Source: Treponemataceae bacterium (lineage in GTDB: Bacteria > Spirochaetota > Spirochaetia > Treponematales > Treponemataceae). From it: a DNA stretch of 43,024 nt. The notes under the pieces were generated by a model. It was given only the letters and a program-made list of their open reading frames with translations, did not search any database and had not been told where the DNA came from. The stretch is taken from assembly GCA_024680915.1 (NCBI GenBank), contig JAILBN010000087.1, forward strand, positions 1 to 43,024, in the 5' to 3' direction. Below are positions 26,120 through 35,200 of this stretch, piece after piece. The number at the start of each line of letters is the position of its first letter. Positions within the stretch are counted from its first letter, which is position 1. A program made the position numbers and the translations under genes.

Positions 26120-26716
26120 GTGAAGAGAAAAATTTTAGTGTCTGTTTTTTTCACACTTCTTGTATCAGTATTATTCACAAGTTGTTTTATTACTGATTTG
26201 CTGGCTGGAGCCGCCTTCAACTCTGTTTCTTCAGAAGTAGAGAGTCGTGTTGAGGATGCTGTATATGAGGAAGTAGCTATTTCAGAAGGTGGCTCTCCGC
26301 TTTCAGATGTCCCAAGGAATCCTACTGGAAAGGTTACCAACCTAACAAAGAGCGATATGGATAATTTTATTGCGAATTATTATAAGATTGACGAATATTT
26401 ACACCCCTCTGAAAAAGACGATGTTTACATTGAGCCTACAGAAGAAGGCTTAAAGAGTGTTCTTAATCAGTATGGAGTATCCGGAGACAATGCTCTTCTG
26501 AAATATGATATGATATTTGACTGCTATACTGTTCTCTATGAGGAAATCCTTAATGAGAACCAGTATGTATCTGATCTGAAGGGAACTCCAAATGATCCAT
26601 ATGTAAGTTATTGGGTTGCAATTGACGAATGCAGAAAGAGAACAAATGAGACAGATATGGCTGTCGTAAGACCTTACCGTGATACTCTTTCTACCATAAT
26701 AGCTCCTAATCTATAG
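26120..26716 (+). CDS. Small exported lipoprotein, function unknown
   Basis: I start this at GTG 26120, eight bases after AAAGGAT, which gives the signal VKRKILVSVFFTLLVSVLF with lipobox LFTSC; the ATG at 26090 would put an odd hydrophilic tail in front. The mature part (about 175 residues) is acidic and hydrophilic with no domain I recognise. It has segments such as KSDMDNFIANYYKIDEYLHP and conserved-looking Tyr and Cys residues in the second half (YDMIFDCYTVLYEEI). It probably sits on the periplasmic face of a membrane. A terminator follows directly, so it appears to be a single-gene unit, divergent from purF. Base composition is lower in GC than its neighbours. Confidence 0.75.
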   Translation: MKRKILVSVFFTLLVSVLFTSCFITDLLAGAAFNSVSSEVESRVEDAVYEEVAISEGGSPLSDVPRNPTGKVTNLTKSDMDNFIANYYKIDEYLHPSEKDDVYIEPTEEGLKSVLNQYGVSGDNALLKYDMIFDCYTVLYEEILNENQYVSDLKGTPNDPYVSYWVAIDECRKRTNETDMAVVRPYRDTLSTIIAPNL

Positions 26717-26761
26717 TAAATTCAGTTCTTTTTGCAGCAGAAGACTGCTAAGAACAGAAAG

Positions 26762-26804
26762 GCGCCCCGAAAGTTGGAGACAATTTCCGGGGTGCTTTTT
26801 TTTT
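26762..26804 (+). terminator. Intrinsic terminator after the lipoprotein gene
   Basis: GCGCCCCG pairs with CGGGGTGC around a loop of about 18 bases, followed by nine T. Confidence 0.8.
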
Positions 26805-26932
26805 AGTAATTTAGACTTTTTATAGTAAATTTTTCCTTTTTATTTAAATTTGACAGGAGTAGTATATAGATACTTAAATTCTTTTTCCGATACCAGATTA
26901 ACATACTGGATAGGGTCAAGCAGGAGGATATG

Positions 26933-29092
26933 ATGAGGTTCAGCTTGAAATTTAAAATAATTGTCTTTGTAGGTTTTTTGATTAATCTTGCTGTCATAAT
27001 AATCGGTCTTTTCGCCAGAAACGAGTTGGCAATTTCAATTACAAAAGACACAGAAGAAATCATGAACTTGAATGCTCAGAAATCAGCCCGTGTTTTACAA
27101 GATGTAAATAAGAAAGAATTCTATCTTTTGGAGTCATTAGCCACCATTCCTTTTATCCGGGATGAATCTATCTCTCTGGAAGAAAAGACAGCACAGCTTG
27201 AGGTCGTCGTAAAATCAAACCCTGTTCATTTCGAGAATCTTGCCTTTTACAGCAAAGAAGGTATCTGTATCAGGCCGGATGGGGAATATGTGGATGTCTC
27301 TGAAATAGATTTTTTCCTGCAGACCATTGCAGGAAACAGGGTTATAATAGATCCTCTTCCCAAAAGTTTTATGATGGAAGGTGGTTCCGACGATACCATT
27401 ATGTTCTACTGTGTTCCTGTCTATGGTAATGAAGACCCCACAAAGCCTGTAGGAATCTTAACCTCCATAGTCAACGGTTCTGATGTCTATAATCTTTCAG
27501 AGTCAATCCTTATCGGAAAAAACTCCCATCCGACAATTATCTCCACGACCTCAGGAATGATAATAGGACCTACTACTTATGATGGTCTCACCCAAGAGGA
27601 TATCGCCACAATTCAGGAGACCGGTAGTATGGATGCAGTCGCCGCGGAGTTTGAAGAAGATCCGGACAAAGTAAAAACTCCTTGGGATCTGATGGTAGAG
27701 TCAGTTGTTGCGGGTAACACTGGTTTCGAGATCCTGACGGAGCCAACCTCTAACGAGAAAAAAGTCGTTTCCTATGTACCGGTAGGGGATGAGAGCGGCT
27801 GGGCTATTCTTTGTGTGGCTCCTTATGATGAATATTTCTCAAGCCTTTCCAAGATCACTAGAATCATTTTAATTTCAATTATAGCGGCTGTTATTATCGT
27901 AATTTCCGGCAGCCTGATTCTTGTCTCATATCTTATCAAACCTCTTGGCTTCGTAAAAACAACGATTAATGATATCTCCACCGGTGATGCAGACCTGACA
28001 AAACGCATCAATATCAATTTGAATGATGAGATAGGTGATGTCGTTACAGGATTCAATAAATTCACAGAAAAGCTGCAGACTATTATCGCTCAGGTGAAAA
28101 AATCCAGGGATACTTTGGGAAATGTCGGAGTCACTCTGGATACTTCTACCCAGGATACAGCTTCCTCCATTGACGAGATTCTTACCAGTATAGATTCCGT
28201 CCATAATCAAATTGATAACCAATATAAATCCGTACAGCAGACCGCGGGTGCTGTAAATGAGATTGCAAGCAATATTGAATCCTTGGGTCATATGATTGAA
28301 AAGCAGTCCCTGCAGGTGTCCGATGCCTCCTCTGCTATCGAGGAGATGATCGGGAATATCAAGTCTGTCAATGGTTCCGTGGAAAAAATGTCAAATTCCT
28401 TCGAAGGACTTGCGGATTCAGCCCAGACTGGTATACAAATGCAGTTGAACGTAAATGAAATAATCGAGGATATCAAAAACCAGAGTGAGACCTTGCAGGA
28501 TGCGAACACTGCTATAGCGGCCATTGCTGAGCAGACGAACCTCCTCGCTATGAATGCTGCTATCGAGGCGGCCCATGCTGGTGATGCAGGAAAGGGCTTC
28601 TCTGTAGTTGCGGACGAAATACGTAAGCTTTCAGAGACTTCTTCTTCTCAGTCAAAGACAATCGGTAACCAATTGAACAGCATTAAAGAGTCAATCGATC
28701 ACGTGGTTTCTGCTTCAGAAGAGTCAAGCAAGGCCTTCCAGTCCGTGACTAATAAGATTACCGATACCGAACAGCTTGTACATCAGATCCAGGCTGCGAT
28801 GGAAGAGCAGAATACTGGTTCCATGCAGATTTCCCAGGCTCTCCATTCTATGAACGATTCTACGGTCGAGGTAAAGACAGCCAGCTTGGAGATGTCACAA
28901 GGAAACAAGGCTATCCTTGAGGAAGTACGCAATCTGCAGGATGCGACCGGAATTATGCAGTCCAGCGTGGAAGAAATGACATACGGTGCCCAGAAAATAA
29001 AGGAGACAGGTCATGCTCTCCGTGAGATTTCCGAAGAAATGAAGGTTTCAATCGATGATATTGGCGGTCAGATCGACAAATTCAGGGTTTAG
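26933..29092 (+). CDS. Methyl-accepting chemotaxis protein
   Basis: A transmembrane chemoreceptor of about 719 residues. TM1 lies near residues 6-27, followed by a periplasmic dCache-like sensor (about 30-300). TM2 is IILISIIAAVIIVISGSLILV, and a HAMP domain contains PLGFVKTTINDISTGDADLTKR. A long MA signalling coiled coil has the hairpin tip around AEQTNLLAMNAAIEAAHAGD. The tip couples to CheA/CheW. No C-terminal CheR-binding pentapeptide is present. AGGAGG lies five bases before ATG 26933 but only two before ATG 26930, so I favour 26933. The ligand cannot be predicted. The convergent GGDEF gene is separated by a shared hairpin. Confidence 0.95.
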   Translation: MRFSLKFKIIVFVGFLINLAVIIIGLFARNELAISITKDTEEIMNLNAQKSARVLQDVNKKEFYLLESLATIPFIRDESISLEEKTAQLEVVVKSNPVHFENLAFYSKEGICIRPDGEYVDVSEIDFFLQTIAGNRVIIDPLPKSFMMEGGSDDTIMFYCVPVYGNEDPTKPVGILTSIVNGSDVYNLSESILIGKNSHPTIISTTSGMIIGPTTYDGLTQEDIATIQETGSMDAVAAEFEEDPDKVKTPWDLMVESVVAGNTGFEILTEPTSNEKKVVSYVPVGDESGWAILCVAPYDEYFSSLSKITRIILISIIAAVIIVISGSLILVSYLIKPLGFVKTTINDISTGDADLTKRININLNDEIGDVVTGFNKFTEKLQTIIAQVKKSRDTLGNVGVTLDTSTQDTASSIDEILTSIDSVHNQIDNQYKSVQQTAGAVNEIASNIESLGHMIEKQSLQVSDASSAIEEMIGNIKSVNGSVEKMSNSFEGLADSAQTGIQMQLNVNEIIEDIKNQSETLQDANTAIAAIAEQTNLLAMNAAIEAAHAGDAGKGFSVVADEIRKLSETSSSQSKTIGNQLNSIKESIDHVVSASEESSKAFQSVTNKITDTEQLVHQIQAAMEEQNTGSMQISQALHSMNDSTVEVKTASLEMSQGNKAILEEVRNLQDATGIMQSSVEEMTYGAQKIKETGHALREISEEMKVSIDDIGGQIDKFRV

Positions 29093-29117
29093 AACATAGC
29101 TTTTGTCTTTTGATCAA

Positions 29118-29166
29118 AGAGGCCCTGGTGCTTGCAGGTATTCCTGCCAAGTGCCGGGGCCTTGTC
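29118..29166. terminator. Probable terminator between convergent genes
   Basis: AGAGGCCCTGGTGCTTGCAGG pairs imperfectly with CCTGCCAAGTGCCGGGGCCT. The flanking T runs are short on both strands. Confidence 0.55.
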
Positions 29167-30456
29167 TTATTCTATTACTATGCAGTTCCTGCCACTTGAT
29201 TTTGCTTCGTACATGGCCTTGTCGATTCTATCGAAAACAACCTGGGCGTTGTCATCTTTCTTCACTTCCGTAAGGCCGATGCTGCAGGTAAGTTTCCCTA
29301 TTTTCTCAAAGCTTTCCCCGGTAATCCTGTCTTTCAGCGATTTAGAAAAGAGCTCTGACTTTTCTATGTCCATGTCATAGCAGACCAGGACGAATTCTTC
29401 TCCGCCCCAACGGCCTATTCTGATATCGTAATCTTTTATGAAATCTACGATTACGTTTACGAACTGCTTAAGTACCATATCACCCGCGGAATGTCCGAAC
29501 CTGTCATTGACGGTCTTGAAGTGGTCTATATCTATCATCAGGTAGGAGACAGGCTTGCCCTTAGAATTGAATGTTTCTATGGAGTTATTCATCTCTGTTT
29601 CTATTCTTCCGTGGTTAAAGATGGATGTAAGGGGGTCCTTTGAAGCGAGTTCCTCATATTCTTTCAGGGCGTCGAAGAGCTTGAGCGAGCTTTCATGTAT
29701 GTTCTGGACCATGAATACGAATCTGAAATCATCTTCATTAGTGGTTTTTGCCCGGCTGAAAATAAGCTTTACCCAGATAAAAACACCGTTAAGATTTTTC
29801 ATCTGGCAGTCAAAAGATGTGGTACGTCCAGATTCAAGATTTCTCTTAAGGTATTCAGGATCCGTCCTTTCCATGAATAGTTTCTGATCCTCCGGCCATA
29901 TCATATTCACTATCATAAGACGCCATACTGAATACTTTACATCGTAATTCTGGGGACTGTTTGTCATTTCCGTGACATTTATGCTGTATGCCTGATCCTT
30001 TATTAAATCTACATACATGGAGAAAAGGAAAGAGCTTTGTATAGTATCGACTTTCTTGTCAGTGAGGAATTCCCTCAGGTATTCGCTGTTATCAAGCTCA
30101 TCAAGGATGAACATATATTTATTGCAGACTTCATCAAGGGGATATATTGATATTTGCACCAGGTGAATCTTGTCCTGATATTTGAGCTTTACTCTGTCCA
30201 CATATTTTCCCTTGAACTTGCCGACCATGGGAATGAAGATGTGGTAATCCTCTGCGATTTTCGTCGATTCATCCTTAAGATGGAACCAGAGCTTCTCCAC
30301 CAGCTTTTGATAGGTTCCTTTAGCCTCAATGAGATTCTCGAAAAGTCCGCTTTTCTTTATTGTCTTGTAGCTGTCTTCTTTTGCATCAACAATGATTATT
30401 GCGTCAATCTTCTCATACAATGAAGCAGAGACACTTTCTTTGGTATATACACTCAT
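29167..30456 (-). CDS. Diguanylate cyclase (PAS-like and GGDEF domains)
   Basis: A 429-residue cytoplasmic protein that probably makes cyclic di-GMP from GTP. The active-site motif is intact as RWGGEEF, and the GGDEF fold runs from about residue 270 (LASKDPLTSIFNHGRIE, MIDIDHFKTVNDRFGH). The usual inhibitory RxxD site is not at its normal distance (KDYD instead). Upstream residues about 170-250 look like a PAS fold (WRLMIVNMIWPEDQ, GVFIWVKLIFS). The first 170 residues are unassigned and may be another sensor. No membrane segments are seen. AGGAT precedes ATG. It lies 145 bases after gltD on the same strand; that gap holds the gltD end duplication. Confidence 0.9.
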   Translation of the reverse strand: MSVYTKESVSASLYEKIDAIIIVDAKEDSYKTIKKSGLFENLIEAKGTYQKLVEKLWFHLKDESTKIAEDYHIFIPMVGKFKGKYVDRVKLKYQDKIHLVQISIYPLDEVCNKYMFILDELDNSEYLREFLTDKKVDTIQSSFLFSMYVDLIKDQAYSINVTEMTNSPQNYDVKYSVWRLMIVNMIWPEDQKLFMERTDPEYLKRNLESGRTTSFDCQMKNLNGVFIWVKLIFSRAKTTNEDDFRFVFMVQNIHESSLKLFDALKEYEELASKDPLTSIFNHGRIETEMNNSIETFNSKGKPVSYLMIDIDHFKTVNDRFGHSAGDMVLKQFVNVIVDFIKDYDIRIGRWGGEEFVLVCYDMDIEKSELFSKSLKDRITGESFEKIGKLTCSIGLTEVKKDDNAQVVFDRIDKAMYEAKSSGRNCIVIE

Positions 30457-30586
30457 GCATCCGATCCTGAAAAAAGATATTTCTATTTTTACATTGAATC
30501 AGTAAGTTTTCAATCTTTTTTTCAGGAAAGTAATTTTTTTACGAAGATATCAATATATTGTTGTTCCTCAAAAAACATCTATCCGG

Positions 30587-30632
30587 TAATCAAGTAGGCA
30601 TCTACTTGTCAATCAGGTAGTTATCTACTTGA
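30587..30632 (-). repeat. 23-bp tandem duplication across the gltD stop codon
   Basis: Two 23-bp units lie at 30632-30610 and 30609-30587 (minus strand), about 18 of 23 bases alike. The gene reads QVDNYLIDK-stop. The second unit, in another frame, reads QVDAYLITG-stop and begins inside the last codons of the gene. Confidence 0.75.
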
Positions 30633-32245
30633 TTCGCGCACTGACGACCTTCTGCAATAGCCCATACTACCAGGGATTGTCCCCGGTGCATGTCTCCGGC
30701 GGTAAAGACCTTTGCCCTTGTCGTGGCAAAGCCGGAGGGGCTGGTGCTGTAGTCACTGGCTGGGGCTGTCTCCGCCTGCTGGACCACGGATTTTACCCGG
30801 CCTCTTTCGTCAAGCTCCACACCGAATGCCCTGGCTGTATATTCCTCACATCCGGTGAAGCCTGCCGCAACGAGGAGCAGGTCACAGGGTAGAGTCTTTT
30901 CCGTACCCTGCCTTTCCACAAGCTGGCGTTTCCCGTCTATCATCTTAAACCCTACCTCCACAGTGGTGACTGCCCTGATATGGCCTTCCTGGCTGAGGAC
31001 TTCCTTCACTGTTGTCTCGTAAATGCGGGGGTCATGGCCGAACTTTGCGATAGATTCCTCCGCCCCGTAATCCACCTTAAGGGTTTTAGGCCACTCCGGC
31101 CATGGATTGCTGGCGGCCCTTTCTGCAGGAGGGCAGGGCATCATCTCTATCTGTGTTACGGATTTACAGCCCAGACGGATGGCTGAGCCGCAGCAGTCGT
31201 TTCCTGTATCTCCTCCTCCCACTATGATCACATGCTTACCTGCCACCTCTATTCCCTGGCGTTCCAGAAGCATCTCTGCGATCTGGCCGTTGGTGGGCTC
31301 CATGCCTATCTGATGAAGGGCTTCACTGGTGGCGATTACACATTTCGTCACTGCTGAAAGAAAGTCTACTGCAAAGAGCATTCCTCCCTCCGCACCCTTA
31401 TGGCCTGAAGAAAGCTCGTTTACTCCTGCGGCTCCCAGCTGCCGGGCTTTTTTTGCCCCGCAGCAAAGGACCACTGCATCGAATTCCGTCAGAATATGAT
31501 CCGCTGAGATTGACCTTCCCACATCCGCATTGAATACGAATTCCACACCTTCATCCTTCATCAGCTTTATGCGTCGTTCTATTATGTTTTTCTCCAGCTT
31601 CATGTTGGGGATTCCGTACATCAGAAGTCCACCGGCCTTGTCCTCTCTTTCATAAACTGTAACGCTGTGTCCTCGCCTGTTGAGCCAGTCCGCAGCCGCC
31701 AGTCCGGAGGGGCCTGCTCCTATGACAGCGATTTTTTTCCCGCTTCTGTGGGCAGGGGGCTCCGGCTTCATGTAGCCTGTCTCAAAGGCCTTTTCTATTA
31801 TGAAAAGTTCATTGTCATGAACGGTGACAGGGCCTGCCCCCGGTTCTCCTTCAGAGGAGATGCCGTCCAGTCCCATTCCCATGACCACGGGACTGCCGCA
31901 GTTACAGGCTTTTTCACAGAGGGCAGGGCAGACCCTTCCTGTGAATTCCGGAAAGCTGGAGGTTTTCAAAAGTCTCCAGGCGGCCATGTCGAACTGTCCC
32001 TTGTAGAGGGCATCGTTCCATTCCGGGATATAATTGTGGAGGGGGCAGCCTGTGACCATTCCTTTAAGCTTTATGGCAGAGCCACACATGGGAACTCCGC
32101 AGTTCATGCAGCGGGCAGCCTGTTCCCGCCTGGCCTTCTCATCCAGCTTAGGGTGGAACTCCCTGAAATTAGTGATTCTCTCCAGGGGAGGAAGCTTTCC
32201 GTTCTCAATTCTTGTATATTCCATGAATCCTTGTGCTTTTGACAT
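30602..32245 (-). CDS. gltD: Glutamate synthase small subunit
   Basis: GltD takes electrons from NADPH through FAD and passes them to GltB for glutamate synthesis. The start at 32245 has AGGAGG seven bases upstream and gives MSKAQGFMEY. Near the N-terminus are Fe-S cysteines (CMNCGVPMCG, then GCPLHNYIPEW). The FAD site is IAVIGAGPSGLAAADWL, the NADPH site VIIVGGGDTGNDC, and the C-terminal FAD motif is FTAGDMHRGQSLVVWAI. At 547 residues it is longer than usual (about 480-490), with extra loops near SSEGEPGAGPV and SSGHKGAEGG. It follows gltB after 17 bases, so both depend on the gltB leader. Confidence 0.96.
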   Translation of the reverse strand: MSKAQGFMEYTRIENGKLPPLERITNFREFHPKLDEKARREQAARCMNCGVPMCGSAIKLKGMVTGCPLHNYIPEWNDALYKGQFDMAAWRLLKTSSFPEFTGRVCPALCEKACNCGSPVVMGMGLDGISSEGEPGAGPVTVHDNELFIIEKAFETGYMKPEPPAHRSGKKIAVIGAGPSGLAAADWLNRRGHSVTVYEREDKAGGLLMYGIPNMKLEKNIIERRIKLMKDEGVEFVFNADVGRSISADHILTEFDAVVLCCGAKKARQLGAAGVNELSSGHKGAEGGMLFAVDFLSAVTKCVIATSEALHQIGMEPTNGQIAEMLLERQGIEVAGKHVIIVGGGDTGNDCCGSAIRLGCKSVTQIEMMPCPPAERAASNPWPEWPKTLKVDYGAEESIAKFGHDPRIYETTVKEVLSQEGHIRAVTTVEVGFKMIDGKRQLVERQGTEKTLPCDLLLVAAGFTGCEEYTARAFGVELDERGRVKSVVQQAETAPASDYSTSPSGFATTRAKVFTAGDMHRGQSLVVWAIAEGRQCANQVDNYLIDK

Positions 32246-32262
32246 GTTTTCCTCCTGTTTTC

Positions 32263-35200
32263 CTACGCTGTGCATTTTTTGAAGGCTGCAAGGACTGCGT
32301 CCTCCGGCTTCATTCCGTTGCGTTCTTGGGCTGCGATCTCTGTCTTTATGCGGAGATAGTCCTTGGGGATTATTTTCTTGAAGCAGGTGCGGTAATGAGA
32401 CCAGTCGGCTAGTATTTCCTGGGCTCTTTCGCTGCCTGTCTCTGTGGCATGCAGGCTTATCAGGGTGTAAAGGTAATCCTCATCCCTTTTGTCCTGAAGG
32501 GTGGTGGTCTCGTCATCCAGGGCATACATTTTCACCAGCTCATGGTTCAGCCGCTTGTAGAGGTCGTGCTTTTCGTCCAGTACATAGGCGACCCCTCCGC
32601 TCATTCCGGCGCATAGGTTCTTGCCCGTATCTCCCAGGATTACCGCAGTGCCCCCTGTCATGTACTCAAGTCCGTGGTCGCCGCAGCCTTCAGCCACTAC
32701 GGTGGCTCCGGAATTACGCACGCAGAAGCGCTCTCCTGCGACTCCGTTTATAAAGGCACTTCCGCTTGTGGCTCCGAACAAAGCCACATTCCCTACGATT
32801 ATGTTTTTGTCAGCGTCGCCCTCAAAGCCCTCTGCCTTTTTCACCACAAGCTTTCCACCGCTAAGGCCCTTGCCAAAAGCATCGTTGGCGTCACCTGTAA
32901 GACGTAAAGAAAGTCCTCTTGGAATGAAGGCACCGAAGCTTTGCCCCGCTCCTCCGGTGAAGTTCACGCAGAAGCTGTCCTCCTGCAGTGAGTTGCCGAA
33001 GCTCTTTTGTATCTGGCTTCCCAAAATTGTTCCTGCCGTTCTGTCCGTGGACTGTATGGGGATGGACTGACTATACTGGCAAGCCACTGCTTTAAGGTCG
33101 CCCATGCCGGAGTTGGAGCTATACTTACATAAGACCCCCTCTTTGCCGGAGGTCTGCTTTTTGTCTGCCAGCAGCTTATCCAGCCAGGGCAGGAGGATTT
33201 TTTCGTCAATGGTCTTTTCTAAGCCGAAGTCGTAAAGGGAGCGGTCAGCTTTCCATGAATCAGAGCTCTGCCTTGTGTCTGCTCCTTGCTTTGTATCTGA
33301 AGATGACACTGCAGCAGCTTGGGAAGATGTGGCAGCAGAGGATGCGCAAACTGCTCCACTGCCTGCCTCGGACTCTGATGCCAGGACTCGGCTCAAATCC
33401 ACAAGGTCTGAGCGCTTAAAGCCCTGTCTTTCCTTGAGCTTGAGCAGATCGCTACGGCCACACAGCTCATTCAGGGTCTTTACACCCAGCTTTGCCATAA
33501 GCTCCCTCATTTCCTGGGCTATGAACTTCATGAAGTTCTCCACGTATTCAGGCTTTCCCGGGAACCTGGAGCGTAGCTTCTCATTCTGGGTGGCCACACC
33601 GAAGGGACAGGTATCAAGCTGGCAGACCCTCATCATGGAGCAGCCCATGGAGATAAGGGGAGCTGTGGCAAAGCCGAATTCCTCTGCTCCCAGCAAGGCC
33701 GCTATCACCACGTCACGGCCGCTCATAAGCTTGCCGTCGGTTTCTATGACCACCCGGCCCCGGAGCCCGTTCTGTATCAAGCTTTGGTGGGTTTCTGCCA
33801 GACCCAGCTCCCAGGGGAGTCCTGCATGATGGATGGAGCTTATGGGAGCCGCTCCTGTTCCTCCGTCGTGGCCGCTTATCAAAATAACCTGGGCTCCGGC
33901 CTTGGCCACGCCGGCTGCGATTGTTCCGACTCCCGCTTCGCTTACCAGCTTCACTGAGATACGGGCCTCACGATTTGCGTTCTTCAAATCGTAGATAAGC
34001 TGAGCCAAGTCCTCTATGGAATAGATGTCGTGGTGGGGTGGGGGTGAGATCAAAGCCACTCCCGGTGTGGCATAGCGGGTTTTCGCAATCCAGGGATAAA
34101 CCTTTTTGCCGGGCAGGTGGCCGCCCTCCCCAGGCTTGGCACCCTGGGCCATCTTTATCTGAATCTCCCTGGCGCTCAGAAGATATTCCTCCGTCACTCC
34201 GAAGCGTCCGGAGGCGACCTGCTTGATGGCCGAGTTGTATTCCGTCCCAAGCCTCTCCGGCTTTTCTCCACCCTCACCGCTGTTGGATTTACCGTGAAGG
34301 TGGTTCATGGCGGCGGCCATGCATTTGTGAGCTTCCTCACTTATGGAGCCGTAGGACATGGCACCAGTCTTAAAGTGCTGGACTATGGACTCCACGCTCT
34401 CTACCTGGTCCAGGGGGATACCTCCGTCCGGGGCAAAGGCAAAATCCAGCATGGCACGGAGGGTGTGGGGATGCTCGTTGGAATCCACCAAGGCCGTATA
34501 TTCCTTGAAGCGCTCATAATCCCCGTTCCTGGTGGCCTGCTGCAGGGCAACTATAGTCTCAGGGTTATAGAGGTGGCTTTCTGCTGTGGGCCCCATACGG
34601 AGCTTGTGATTTCCCACAGAATCCAAATGCTGGTTAACGGTGAGTCCCGCCGGATCGAAGCCCTGGGCGTGATGGTAGCGCACATCCTCCTCAATTTCCT
34701 TAAGGCCTATACCGCCAACCCTGCTCACTGTATTCGTAAAATATTTCTCAACCACATCCTGGGCTATGCCAACAGCCTCAAAAATCTGAGCTGACTGGTA
34801 GGACTGGATGGTGCTTATTCCCATCTTGGCCGCAATTTTCACAATTCCGTTTATGATGCCCTTGTTGTAGTCGTCTATGGCCGTGTGATAATCCTTGTCC
34901 AAAAGCTTTTGGTCTATGAGCTCTGCTATGGCTTCATGGGCCAGGTAGGGGTTCACTGCCCGGGCACCGTAGCTCAGGCACATGGCGGCCTGATGCACGT
35001 CCCTGACCTCCGCGCTCTCAAGGATTATGGAGACGGCGGTTCTTTTTTTCGTCCGGATCAGATACTGCTCCACCGCAGAGACTGCCAGAATTGCCGGGAT
35101 GGCTGCATGGCTTTTGTCCACGTCCCTGTCACTGAGGATGATAATGTTATATCCCTCGGCGTAGGCCTGGTCTATTCCTTTGAAAAGCTTGTCCAGAGCT

